Positions 16,399 to 26,217 of a stretch of DNA of 52,244 nucleotides are shown here, one piece after another (position 1 is the stretch's first letter; each line of letters opens with the position of its first letter). The translations under genes were made by a program, and so were the position numbers. The notes under the pieces were generated by a model. It was not told the origin of the DNA. It saw only the letters and a list, made by a program, of their open reading frames with translations, and ran no database searches. Source of the stretch: Stenotrophomonas maltophilia (GTDB lineage: Bacteria > Pseudomonadota > Gammaproteobacteria > Xanthomonadales > Xanthomonadaceae); contig DEZI01000010.1 of NCBI GenBank assembly GCA_002364755.1, positions 13,064 to 65,307 on the forward strand. Reading direction: 5' to 3'.

Positions 16399-16455
16399 TG
16401 GTAACAAGCTTGCATATTTAGGTGTCACGAATTCCTGCCGCAGGGAGTTGTGTCT

Positions 16456-16875
16456 ATGAACAGGGAAGCAGGCTTTACGCTTATTGAGCTAATGATCGTG
16501 ATGGCGATCATTGCCATCTTGGCGGCAATTGCTATCCCGCAGTACAACGACTACACAGCCCGCGCTCAATTATCCGAGGCTGTTACGCTGCTGGGCGGCC
16601 TGAAGGCGCCTATTGCGGAACAATTTTCCAATAGCAATAGCGCTGATTCTTGTGTATTACCCAGCAGTGCAGTGGGCGCCGGCAGGTATGTGGAGAGTAT
16701 TGAGGCGACCGCAGCCGTCCCATGCGTGATCGTCGCCAAGTTGAGGGCAAGTGGCGTCAACTCGAAGGTCGCGTCTGCCACGGTGACGATCACCTACACT
16801 TCAAACACTGGCATATGGGACTGCAAAACCAGCGCCCCGTCCGAGGTTGCCCCCAAGGCTTGCCCCCACGGTTAA
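16456..16875 (+). CDS. Type IV major pilin, paralogue 2
   Basis: 139-aa prepilin with leader MNREAG and mature start FTLIELMIVMAIIAILAAIA. The N-terminal half (to YNDYTARAQ) is almost the same as paralogue 1; the head is diverged but keeps four cysteines and the SGVNxKV and PKAC blocks. I chose ATG at 16456 over GTG at 16450 because GCAGGGAG then has normal spacing and the leader a normal length. Codon use is less GC-rich than in neighbours. It lies behind a terminator and has no clear sigma-54 promoter, so its expression is uncertain. It could be a minor or alternative subunit. Confidence 0.92.
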   Translation: MNREAGFTLIELMIVMAIIAILAAIAIPQYNDYTARAQLSEAVTLLGGLKAPIAEQFSNSNSADSCVLPSSAVGAGRYVESIEATAAVPCVIVAKLRASGVNSKVASATVTITYTSNTGIWDCKTSAPSEVAPKACPHG

Positions 16876-16939
16876 TCATCTGCTGGTTCCGGCGTGGAGG
16901 CCCATAGGGTAGTCTTCGCACGGGAGTAGGAGTGCACAG

Positions 16940-18667
16940 ATGAATACCGTAATCAACGCCAACCTCGTCGGCATCACCGGCCTGGCCCGCCGCTTGGTCC
17001 AGGACGGCGCGCTGGATGAAGTCGCTGCCCGAGACGCGATGGCCAAGGCCGCGGCCGCCAAGCAGCCGCTGCCGACCTGGTTCGCCCAGAACAAGCTGGT
17101 TAGCTCTGCCCAGCTGGCAGCCGCCAACTCGGTCGAGTTCGGCATGCCGCTGTTCGATGTGTCCACGTTCGACGCCAGCCTGAACGCCATGTCGCTGGTC
17201 AGCGAGGAACTGCTGCGCAAGCACAACGTGCTTCCGCTATTCAAGCGCGGCGGCCGGCTGTTCGTCGGCACCAGCAACCCGACTCACTCGCTGGATGAAA
17301 TCAAATTCCACACCAATCTGGTGGTCGAGCCGATTCTGGTTGACGAAGACCAGATCCGCCGCACGCTGGAACAGTGGCACGCCAGCCACGACACCATGGG
17401 CGATGCCCTTGGTGGTGATGATGAGGGCATGGCGAACCTGGAGTCGTCGGGCGGCGACGAGGACATGTCCGGTAGCGACAGTGGCATCGACGCCAAGGGC
17501 GACGACACCCCGGTGGTCAAGTTCGTCAACAAGGTGCTGGTCGACGCGATCCGCAAGGGCGCCTCGGACATCCACTTCGAGCCCTACGAAGATGATTACC
17601 GCGTGCGCCTGCGCATCGACGGCCTGCTGAAGATGGTCGCGCGCGCGCCGGTCAAGTTGAACCAGCGCATCGCCGCGCGCCTGAAGGTGATGGCACAGCT
17701 GGATATCGCTGAGAAGCGCGTGCCGCAGGACGGACGCATCAAGCTGAACCTGTCCAAGACCAAGCAGATCGACTTCCGCGTCAGCACCTTGCCGACGCTG
17801 TTTGGTGAGAAGGTGGTGCTGCGTATCCTGGACGGCAGCGCGGCCAAGCTGGGCATCGACAAGCTGGGTTACGAGCCGGACCAGCAGAAGCTGTTCCTGG
17901 ATGCGATCCACAAGCCCTACGGCATGGTGCTGGTGACCGGCCCGACCGGTTCGGGCAAGACCGTGTCGCTGTATACGGCGCTGGGCATCCTCAACGACGA
18001 GACCCGCAACATCTCCACCGCGGAAGACCCGGTGGAAATCCGTCTGCCCGGCGTCAACCAGGTGCAGCAGAACAACAAGCGCGGCATGACCTTCGCGGCC
18101 GCGCTGCGCTCGTTCCTGCGACAGGATCCGGACATCATCATGGTCGGCGAAATCCGCGATCTGGAGACGGCCGAGATCGCGATCAAGGCGGCGCAGACCG
18201 GCCACATGGTGCTGTCCACGCTGCATACCAACGACGCGCCGCAGACGATCGCGCGCCTGATGAACATGGGCATCGCGCCGTACAACATCACCAGCTCGGT
18301 GACTCTGGTGATTGCCCAGCGCCTGGCCCGCCGCCTGTGCAGCAACTGCAAGCGGCCGGCCAATCTGCCCGCCCATGCGCTGCTGGCCGAGGGTTTCACC
18401 CAGGAGCAGCTGGATGCCGGCATCCAGTTGTACGAAGCCGTGGGCTGCGACGAGTGCACCGAGGGCTACAAGGGCCGTACCGGTATCTACCAGGTGATGC
18501 CGATGACCGACGAGATCTCGACGATCATCCTGGCCGGTGGCAATGCGCTGCAGATTGCCGAGGCGGCACAGGCCATCAAGGTGAATGACCTGCGCCAGTC
18601 TGCGTTGAAGAAGGCCGCGGCGGGCGTGACCAGCCTGGCTGAGATCAACCGCGTTACCAAGGATTGA
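16940..18667 (+). CDS. pilB: Type IV pilus assembly ATPase PilB
   Basis: 575-aa extension motor. The N-terminal MshEN domain (about 1-150) is followed by a secretion ATPase domain: Walker A GPTGSGKT at about 334-341, Asp box ISTAEDPVE, Walker B VGEIRDLETAEIA and His box. A tetracysteine zinc site lies near residues 467-506 (CSNCKRP and CDEC). It works with PilC and uses ATP to add pilin subunits. It starts 64 bp after pilin 2, with GGGAGTAGGAG before the ATG. Confidence 0.96.
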   Translation: MNTVINANLVGITGLARRLVQDGALDEVAARDAMAKAAAAKQPLPTWFAQNKLVSSAQLAAANSVEFGMPLFDVSTFDASLNAMSLVSEELLRKHNVLPLFKRGGRLFVGTSNPTHSLDEIKFHTNLVVEPILVDEDQIRRTLEQWHASHDTMGDALGGDDEGMANLESSGGDEDMSGSDSGIDAKGDDTPVVKFVNKVLVDAIRKGASDIHFEPYEDDYRVRLRIDGLLKMVARAPVKLNQRIAARLKVMAQLDIAEKRVPQDGRIKLNLSKTKQIDFRVSTLPTLFGEKVVLRILDGSAAKLGIDKLGYEPDQQKLFLDAIHKPYGMVLVTGPTGSGKTVSLYTALGILNDETRNISTAEDPVEIRLPGVNQVQQNNKRGMTFAAALRSFLRQDPDIIMVGEIRDLETAEIAIKAAQTGHMVLSTLHTNDAPQTIARLMNMGIAPYNITSSVTLVIAQRLARRLCSNCKRPANLPAHALLAEGFTQEQLDAGIQLYEAVGCDECTEGYKGRTGIYQVMPMTDEISTIILAGGNALQIAEAAQAIKVNDLRQSALKKAAAGVTSLAEINRVTKD

Positions 18668-18674
18668 CGCGGTT

Positions 18675-18743
18675 GTAGCGCCCGAGCCGATGCTCGGGCG
18701 GCGGCGCAGCTGCCAAAGCAGCCGAGCGTGGGCTCGGCTCTAC
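18675..18743 (-). repeat. SMAG-type dimer, 69 bp, right flank of the pilus block
   Basis: A forward unit at 18675-18699 and a reversed unit at 18721-18743. The whole is the near-exact reverse complement of 11580-11648. It lies in the gap between the convergent pilB and pilR genes and may also act as a terminator. Confidence 0.85.
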
Positions 18744-18762
18744 AGATGCATGGCCGGGTTCA

Positions 18763-18785
18763 GTAGATCCACGCCATGCGTGGAT
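18763..18785 (+). repeat. SMAG-type REP, variant
   Basis: GTAGATCCACGCCATGCGTG and the following GAT. The same variant family occurs at 24409-24427, 26151-26173 and 39780-39803. Confidence 0.7.
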
Positions 18786-18801
18786 GGTGCGATCCGGCCC
18801 C

Positions 18802-20175
<1,374 letters not shown>

Positions 20176-20230
20176 GGGCAGGGAAGATAAACGAGGGGGG
20201 CTGGAAGCGACAAATGTTTGACGCGGCGGA

Positions 20231-21844
20231 TCAATGCGGAAGCAGGGTGTGCGGGCCGGGCAGGACCAGGCGGAAGCAGGAACCGCCGGCCGGCACGGGG
20301 ATGTAGTCCAGCCGTGCCTGGTTGGCCCGGCACAGCTCGCGGGCGATGTACAGCCCCAGGCCGGTGCCGTGCTCGGAGGTGGTGAAGAAGGGGCGGAACA
20401 GCTGCGCAGCCACGGCCTCGGGGATGCCCGGACCGCGGTCCATCACATCGATCACCGCGCTGCGCTCGTGCTGGGCCACGCGCAGGCGCACGCGCGCCGG
20501 CTGCTCGCCGATGCGGCCGTACTTCAGCGCGTTGTGCACCAGCACGGTGAGCACCTGGTAGAGGTGGCGGGTGTCGACCAGGGCGGGCACCGAGGTGTCG
20601 TTGATGATCGGCTCGATGCTGTCCGTTTCCAGAGTCTGGCCCTGCTTGTACTCCAGCACGAAGCGGCGCACGAAGGCGGCCAGGTCGACGTTCTCGGGGT
20701 TGGCGCGCTCGCGCCGGGCCAGGCCCAGCACGCTTTCGACGATGCCGTTGGTGCGCTGGCACTGCTGGTGGATGATCTGCAGCAGGCGGCGGTCGCTCTC
20801 GTTGAAGCCGGTGCCTTCCTCCAGCAGCTGCACGGCGTAGTTGATGGCCGCCAGCGGGTTGCGGATCTCGTGTGCCAGGCTGGCCGAGAAGCGACCCATG
20901 GCCGAGAGAGTGAGCGACTCGGCGCGGCGCGAGACCACGCTGGAGTCGTCCAGGAAGACCAAGGCCAGCTCGCTGCCGGCCAGCAGGCGGGCAAACCGCG
21001 GCTGGACCTCGGGCTGGTCGGGGTTGAGCTGCAGCGGCAGTTCGTCCTGGGCCCAGCCGTTGCGCCAGCGGGTCAGGCGCCGGGCCAGTTCGGGGGCGAT
21101 GCTGGCCAGGTTCAGCTGGCCGGTCTCGCCGACCCCGTCGCTGTCGCCCAGCAGCAGGGAGGCGGCTTCGTTGGCGAGGGTGATGCGGTTGTCGCCATCG
21201 ACGACGATCACCCCGGTGCGCATGCGGCGGATGATCAGCTCGTTGATCTGGAACAGATTGGCCACTTCATCGCCGCGCTGGTTGGCCAGCTGCTGGTTGC
21301 GGCGCGCGCGGCTGCCGACCTGGTAGCTGATGAAGGCCAGGGCCAGGTAGCTGGTGGCGAACATCGCCAGTTCGGCCAGGGTGCGGGTGGGGGCGCCGCC
21401 CTCGAGCACCTTCCACAGGTACTCGGCGGCGGTGGCGACGCTGGCGGCCAGGGCCAGGACCAGGCCCCAGCTGAGGGGCAGCAGCGTGGCCGCGGCGGCG
21501 ATGTTGAACAGCAGCGACATCGAGATGCCGGCGCTGGCGCCGGGCAGGGCGTGGGCCAGCAGGCTGGCGGCGATGATGTCCAGCAGCACGCCGGTGACCA
21601 CGATCGGCAGCAGCCAGCGCTCGCTGCGGCCCACCACCAGCAGCAGCAGGGACAACGCCAGGTAGGTGGCTCCGACCAGGTAGGCCAGGCGCGGGTGGTG
21701 CGCTTCGCCGACCATCACCGACAGCGGGCTGTACAGCAGCGCGGCGATGACCGAAGCGATCAGCACGCGGTACAGCGCGAAGAAATACAGCTCGCGCCGG
21801 GGAATCGATTCGATGCGGTCGATCAATGAAGCACTGGGTGACAC
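20231..21844 (-). CDS. pilS: Sensor histidine kinase PilS
   Basis: 537-aa kinase partner of PilR. Six hydrophobic helices fill about residues 20-185 with very short loops, then a PAS domain (about 200-310, with MRTGVIVVDGDNRI), HisKA with the phosphorylated His in SLAHEIRNPLAAINYAV, and an HATPase (VLVHNALKYG, DRGPGIPE, GTGLGLYIA). I chose the GTG at 21844 because GGGGAG lies 8 bp upstream and the protein then has the family length; the open frame continues upstream without homology. In Pseudomonas PilS senses pilin in the inner membrane. Confidence 0.93.
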   Translation of the reverse strand: MSPSASLIDRIESIPRRELYFFALYRVLIASVIAALLYSPLSVMVGEAHHPRLAYLVGATYLALSLLLLVVGRSERWLLPIVVTGVLLDIIAASLLAHALPGASAGISMSLLFNIAAAATLLPLSWGLVLALAASVATAAEYLWKVLEGGAPTRTLAELAMFATSYLALAFISYQVGSRARRNQQLANQRGDEVANLFQINELIIRRMRTGVIVVDGDNRITLANEAASLLLGDSDGVGETGQLNLASIAPELARRLTRWRNGWAQDELPLQLNPDQPEVQPRFARLLAGSELALVFLDDSSVVSRRAESLTLSAMGRFSASLAHEIRNPLAAINYAVQLLEEGTGFNESDRRLLQIIHQQCQRTNGIVESVLGLARRERANPENVDLAAFVRRFVLEYKQGQTLETDSIEPIINDTSVPALVDTRHLYQVLTVLVHNALKYGRIGEQPARVRLRVAQHERSAVIDVMDRGPGIPEAVAAQLFRPFFTTSEHGTGLGLYIARELCRANQARLDYIPVPAGGSCFRLVLPGPHTLLPH

Positions 21845-22218
21845 GCCGGAACTCCCCTTCTGGCTGCCTGGAACTGTATCTGACGGCGTTGGCACTGCAG
21901 CGTACCCGATGTTCCCCCGACCACCGGACTCGCGTTCTGTAGCGCCGAGCCATGCTTGACCCTGCGCCTCCCAGTATAGGCCTGTGGAAGCGGTTTCCTG
22001 CGCAATCGGACCGCGCCAGGCCCACGGGGCCACCCCGCCGGGGCGGCGCAACTGCCTGAATGAACGTGGAAATCTGGCCGGGTCTGGCCGTCTGTCCCGG
22101 GTTCTTTGCGCCCCGGCGCTGGCTCGGCCACAATAGTGGGCCCGCCGCGGTCCATGCCGGCGCCCCGCCGGGGCCCCTGAGGAATTGCGTGCGGTCGTTC
22201 CTATTCCCACGGTGACGC
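21845..22218. other. pilS-sucC divergent gap
   Basis: 374 bp without a gene. It holds a degenerate SMAG unit (GTAGCGCCGAGCCATGCTTG, 21939-21958) and a candidate sucCD promoter at 22106-22134. No RNA gene was recognised. Confidence 0.6.
22106..22134 (+). promoter_or_regulatory. Candidate sigma-70 promoter of sucCD
   Basis: TTGCGC (22106-22111), 17-bp spacer, CACAAT (22129-22134). A start near 22141 would give a leader of about 78 nt. Confidence 0.4.
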
Positions 22219-23388
22219 ATGAATTTCCACGAATACCAGTCAAAACAGCTGCTTGCCGAGTACGGCATCCCGGTCCCGGCCGGCAAGGTCGCGGCGACCC
22301 CGGACGAAGCAGTCGAAGCTGCCAACTCCCTGGGCCAGGGCCCCTGGATGGTCAAGGCGCAGATCCACGCTGGCGGCCGCGGCAAGGCTGGCGGCGTCAA
22401 GTTCTGCAAGACCACTGACGACGTGAAGGCCGCTGCGGCCAAGATGCTCGGCACCAAGATGGCCACCTACCAGACCGCAGGCGTTGAACTGCCGGTCAAC
22501 CTGGTGCTGGTGACCACCGCCGGCGAGATCGTCAAGGAACTGTACCTGTCGGTGCTGGTTGACCGTGGCACCAAGACCATCACCTACATCGCTTCTTCGG
22601 AAGGCGGCGTGGAGATCGAGCAGGTTGCTGCTGAAACCCCGGAGCTGATCCACTCGCTGAACGTCGACTTCGTCGAAGGCGTGCAGGGTTACCACGGCCG
22701 TGATTTCGGCTTCAAGCTGGGCCTGACCGCCAAGCAGGCCGGCCAGTTCGCCAGCATCATGGTGAACCTGTACCGCCTGTTCAACGAAAAGGACCTGGCC
22801 CTGGTTGAAATCAACCCGCTGGCCATCCTGGACGACGGCAACCTGTACGCGCTGGACGGCAAGTTCGACAGCGACGACAACGCCGCCTTCCGCCAGAAGG
22901 CCCTGGTCGCCATGCGTGACAAGACCCAGGAAGATCCGACCGAAGTGATCGCTTCGGAACTGGACATCAACTACGTCACCATGGACGGCAACATCGGCTG
23001 CATGGTGAACGGCGCCGGCCTGGCCATGGCCACCATGGACGTGATCAAGCTCAACGGCGGCGAGCCGGCGAACTTCCTGGACGTGGGCGGCGGTGCCAAC
23101 AAGCAGCGCGTCATCGAAGCCTTCAAGCTGATCCTGTCCTCGGACAAGGTCGAAGGCATCTTCGTCAACATCTTTGGCGGCATCGTCCGCTGCGACATGA
23201 TTGCCGAAGGCATCATCGCCGCCGTGAAGGAAGTGGGCGTCAAGGTTCCGGTCGTGGTCCGCCTGGAAGGCACCAACGTGGAAGAAGGCAAGCAGCTGCT
23301 GCGTGACAGCGGCATGGCCATCATCCCGGCTGACAACATCAACGATGGCGCCAAGAAGATCGTTGAAGCTGTCAAGAACGCTGCCTGA
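22219..23388 (+). CDS. sucC: Succinyl-CoA synthetase (ADP-forming), beta subunit
   Basis: TCA-cycle enzyme: succinyl-CoA + ADP/GDP + Pi to succinate + CoA + NTP. 389 aa, the family length. It starts MNFHEYQSKQLLAEYGIPVP. The ATP-grasp domain (about 1-230) has KAQIHAGGRGKAGGVK near residue 45 and LVEINPLAI near 195; the C-terminal CoA-ligase part has FVNIFGGIVRCD. sucD follows after 21 bp. Codon use is strongly biased, as for a highly expressed gene. Confidence 0.97.
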   Translation: MNFHEYQSKQLLAEYGIPVPAGKVAATPDEAVEAANSLGQGPWMVKAQIHAGGRGKAGGVKFCKTTDDVKAAAAKMLGTKMATYQTAGVELPVNLVLVTTAGEIVKELYLSVLVDRGTKTITYIASSEGGVEIEQVAAETPELIHSLNVDFVEGVQGYHGRDFGFKLGLTAKQAGQFASIMVNLYRLFNEKDLALVEINPLAILDDGNLYALDGKFDSDDNAAFRQKALVAMRDKTQEDPTEVIASELDINYVTMDGNIGCMVNGAGLAMATMDVIKLNGGEPANFLDVGGGANKQRVIEAFKLILSSDKVEGIFVNIFGGIVRCDMIAEGIIAAVKEVGVKVPVVVRLEGTNVEEGKQLLRDSGMAIIPADNINDGAKKIVEAVKNAA

Positions 23389-23409
23389 TACCGACACCAA
23401 GGAATTCCA

Positions 23410-24285
23410 ATGTCTGTTTTGATCAACAAGAACACCAAGGTGATCGTGCAGGGCTTCACCGGCCAGCAGGGCACCTTCCACGCCACTCAGATGATCGAGT
23501 ACGGCACCCAGGTTGTGGGCGGCGTGACCCCGGGCAAGGGTGGCACCACCCATATCGATCTGCCGGTCTTCAACACCGTTGCCGACGCCGTGCAGAGCAC
23601 CGGCGCCAACGCTTCGGTCATCTACGTGCCGCCGCCGTACGCGGCTGACGCGATCCTGGAAGCTGCTGCTGCCGGCATCTCGGTCATCGTCTGCATCACC
23701 GAAGGCATCCCGGTGCTGGACATGCTGCGCGTCAAGAACGTGCTGACCCGTGCCCACCCGGACACCGTGCTGATCGGGCCGAACTGCCCGGGCGTCATCA
23801 CCCCGGGTGAGTGCAAGATCGGCATCATGCCGGGCCACATCCACAAGCCGGGCAAGATCGGCATCGTGTCGCGTTCGGGCACCCTGACCTATGAAGCGGT
23901 CAAGCAGACCACCGAAGTCGGCCTGGGCCAGTCCACCTGCATCGGCATCGGTGGTGACCCGATCAACGGCCTGAACTTCGTCGACTGCCTGAAGCTGTTC
24001 AACGAAGATCCGCAGACCGAAGGCATCATCATGGTCGGCGAAATCGGCGGTGACGCTGAAGAAGCCGGTGCCGAGTACATCAAGAACCACGTGAAGAAGC
24101 CGGTCGTCGGTTTCATCGCCGGTGCGTCGGCTCCGGCCGGCAAGCGCATGGGCCACGCCGGTGCGATCGCCTCGGGCGGCAAGGGCACTGCCGAAGGCAA
24201 GTTCGCTGCCATGGAAGCTGCCGGTGTCGTCACCGTCCGCTCGCCGGGCGACCTGGGCGCTGCCATCGCCAAGCTGGTGAAATAA
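23410..24285 (+). CDS. sucD: Succinyl-CoA synthetase, alpha subunit
   Basis: 291 aa. CoA-binding Rossmann domain at the N-terminus (VIVQGFTGQQGTFHATQM), and the phosphohistidine His249 in KRMGHAGAIASGGKGT, which relays phosphate between CoA and the beta subunit. GPNCPGVITPGECKIG is the ligase signature. Starts with ATG at 23410 behind AAGGAATTCC. Second gene of the sucCD operon, ended by the terminator at 24353. Confidence 0.97.
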   Translation: MSVLINKNTKVIVQGFTGQQGTFHATQMIEYGTQVVGGVTPGKGGTTHIDLPVFNTVADAVQSTGANASVIYVPPPYAADAILEAAAAGISVIVCITEGIPVLDMLRVKNVLTRAHPDTVLIGPNCPGVITPGECKIGIMPGHIHKPGKIGIVSRSGTLTYEAVKQTTEVGLGQSTCIGIGGDPINGLNFVDCLKLFNEDPQTEGIIMVGEIGGDAEEAGAEYIKNHVKKPVVGFIAGASAPAGKRMGHAGAIASGGKGTAEGKFAAMEAAGVVTVRSPGDLGAAIAKLVK

Positions 24286-24312
24286 GAACGACTGCCTCCG
24301 GCAGACGATTCG

Positions 24313-24342
24313 GTAGAGTCGACCGTTGGTCGACTGCTCTAC
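24313..24342 (+). repeat. SMAG-type REP, variant
   Basis: GTAGAGTCGACCGTTGGTCG and 10 more bases, closing with CTCTAC. Lies between the sucD stop and its terminator. Confidence 0.7.
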
Positions 24343-24352
24343 CCGTTCAAAC

Positions 24353-24382
24353 AGAAAAGCCGCCTCCGGGCGGCTTTTCTGC
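24353..24382 (+). terminator. Rho-independent terminator of sucCD
   Basis: Perfect 12-bp stem AGAAAAGCCGCC / GGCGGCTTTTCT with a TCCG loop; the T-rich strand is within the stem. Confidence 0.85.
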
Positions 24383-24408
24383 GTCTGGCGGTGTCCCGGC
24401 CGGCCCCA

Positions 24409-24427
24409 TCTACGCATGGCGTGGATC
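24409..24427 (-). repeat. Degenerate SMAG-type REP
   Basis: ATCTACGCATGGCGTGGAT, related to the variant at 18763-18785 but with a diverged arm. It lies upstream of nadE. Confidence 0.45.
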
Positions 24428-24462
24428 TCCTGGGATGGTCCGGCGGGCGCACGGCGCGGCGT

Positions 24463-24468
24463 TACAAT
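24463..24468 (+). promoter_or_regulatory. Candidate -10 box of nadE
   Basis: TACAAT, a 5/6 match, 30 bp before the nadE ATG. No good -35 box is seen at normal spacing. Confidence 0.3.
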
Positions 24469-24497
24469 GGGCCATTGCAACCACAGGCTGGATTCCC

Positions 24498-26132
24498 ATG
24501 GCTTCGATCCGCATCGCGATGGCGCAGTTCGACTTTCCCGTCGGCGATGTCGCCGGCAACACCGAGCGCATCATCGAGATGATCGGCCAGGCGCGCGAGG
24601 AGTACGGCGCCGAGCTGGTGATGTTCCCCGAGCTGGCCGTGAGCGGCTATCCGCCGGAGGACCTGCTGCTGCGTCCGGGCTTCCTGTACGAGTGCGAGCA
24701 GGCGCTGGGCCGCATCGCCGCCGCCTGCCGTGGCATCACCGCCGTGGTCGGCTGGCCGCAGGCCGCCGGTGCGGTGGTCTACAACGCTGCCAGCGTGCTG
24801 CGTGACGGCCTGGTCGAGCGCACCTACCGCAAGCGGGAGCTGCCCAACTACGCCGTGTTCGACGAGCGCCGCTACTTCGACGTGGACCCGGACGGCGGCA
24901 GCTGCGTGTTCGACGTCAACGGCGTGCCGGTCGGCCTGCTGATCTGTGAGGACCTGTGGTTCGCCGAGCCGATGGCCGACACCGTGCGCGAGGGTGCGCA
25001 GCTGGTGGTGGTGCCCAACGCCTCGCCGTACGAGCGTGGCAAGCATGCCCAGCGCGATGCCGTGCTGGCCGCGCGCACCCGCGAGAGCGGGGCGGCGATT
25101 GCCTACCTCAACGTGGTCGGTGGCCAGGATGCGCTGGTGTTCGACGGTGCCTCGGTGGTTGCCGACGGCGACGGTACCGTGCACCCGGCGGCGGCTGCCT
25201 TCGTCGACCAGTGGCTGGTGGTGGACTACGACGGCGAAACCCGCCGCTTCCTGCCGCACGTGTGGATGGACGATGGCGACGAGAGCATGGACGCGCTGGC
25301 CTGGCGTGCGGTGACCCGCGGCATCCAGGATTACTGCCGCAAGAACGGCTTCAAGAAGGTGTGGCTCGGCCTGTCCGGCGGCATCGATTCGGCGCTGGTG
25401 CTGGCCCTGGCCGTCGACGCGCTGGGCGCGGAGAACGTCACCGCCGTGCGCCTGCCGTCGCGCTACACCGCCGGCATGTCCAACGACCTGGCCGCCGAGC
25501 AGTGCGAGGCGCTGGGCGTGAAGCTGGAAGCGGTGTCGATCGAGCCGGCCTTCAAGGGCCTGATGGAAGCCCTGGCGCCGATGTTCGAAGGCACCACGCC
25601 GGACGTGACCGAAGAGAACCTGCAGTCGCGCAGCCGTGGCGTGATCCTGATGGCGCTGGCCAACAAGTTCGGCGGCCTGCTGCTGACCACCGGCAACAAG
25701 AGCGAGTACGCGGTGGGGTATGCCACCATCTACGGCGACATGTGCGGTGGCTACGCGCCGCTGAAGGACCTGTACAAGACGGAGGTGTTCGGCCTGTCCA
25801 AGTGGCGCAACACCGTGGGCGGCGCGCCGGTGATTCCGCCGGCGGTGATCAGCCGCCCGCCGTCTGCCGAACTGCGCGACAACCAGCTTGACCAGGATTC
25901 GCTGCCGGCCTACGACGTGCTGGACGGCATCCTGTACCGCTACGTGGACCAGGAGCAGTCGCGCACGGAGATCGTGGCCGCCGGCTACGACGCGGCCGTG
26001 GTCGACCGCGTGCTGCGCCTTGTGCGCATCAGCGAGTGGAAGCGGCACCAGGCTGCGCCTGGCCCGAAGGTCTCGCGCCGGGCGTTCGGCCGCGAGCGCC
26101 GGTACCCGATCAGCAATGGTTACAAGGGGTGA
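24498..26132 (+). CDS. nadE: Glutamine-dependent NAD+ synthetase
   Basis: 544-aa two-domain enzyme that amidates deamido-NAD with ammonia from glutamine. The N-terminal nitrilase-type glutaminase (about 1-260) shows the catalytic Glu in FPELAVSGYPPED, Lys in YRKRELPNYAVFDE and Cys in GLLICEDLWF. The C-terminal synthetase (about 275-540) has the PPi-loop SGGIDS from residue 293 and TTGNKSEYAVGY. I chose ATG at 24498, giving MASIRIAMAQFDFPVGD as in the family. The open frame continues upstream into the promoter region. Monocistronic with its own terminator. Confidence 0.96.
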   Translation: MASIRIAMAQFDFPVGDVAGNTERIIEMIGQAREEYGAELVMFPELAVSGYPPEDLLLRPGFLYECEQALGRIAAACRGITAVVGWPQAAGAVVYNAASVLRDGLVERTYRKRELPNYAVFDERRYFDVDPDGGSCVFDVNGVPVGLLICEDLWFAEPMADTVREGAQLVVVPNASPYERGKHAQRDAVLAARTRESGAAIAYLNVVGGQDALVFDGASVVADGDGTVHPAAAAFVDQWLVVDYDGETRRFLPHVWMDDGDESMDALAWRAVTRGIQDYCRKNGFKKVWLGLSGGIDSALVLALAVDALGAENVTAVRLPSRYTAGMSNDLAAEQCEALGVKLEAVSIEPAFKGLMEALAPMFEGTTPDVTEENLQSRSRGVILMALANKFGGLLLTTGNKSEYAVGYATIYGDMCGGYAPLKDLYKTEVFGLSKWRNTVGGAPVIPPAVISRPPSAELRDNQLDQDSLPAYDVLDGILYRYVDQEQSRTEIVAAGYDAAVVDRVLRLVRISEWKRHQAAPGPKVSRRAFGRERRYPISNGYKG

Positions 26133-26150
26133 GGCAACGGGGGCGCCGGG

Positions 26151-26173
26151 CCATCCACGCCATGCGTGGATGG
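26151..26173. repeat. SMAG-type palindrome without GTAG head
   Basis: CCATCCACGCCATGCGTGGATGG, a 23-bp palindrome (last three bases GG included) of the ATCCACGC variant. It lies 18 bp after the nadE stop. Confidence 0.6.
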
Positions 26174-26190
26174 GAGTGTCCAAAAGAAGA

Positions 26191-26217
26191 AGGGCCCCTT
26201 GCGGGGCCCCTTTTTTT
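26191..26217. terminator. Bidirectional terminator between nadE and bamD
   Basis: Stem AGGGCCCC / GGGGCCCCT with a 4-nt loop, T7 on the plus-strand 3' side and an A/T-rich TTCTTCTTTT on the minus-strand 3' side. The bamD stop codon (TAA, 26216-26218) touches its T-run. Confidence 0.9.

Noticed and set aside
16423..16438. Sigma-54-like sequence (TGTCACGAATTCCTGC) before the second pilin
   Set aside because: The -24 element has GT instead of GG and the GC is one base too far away, so it should not work as a sigma-54 promoter.
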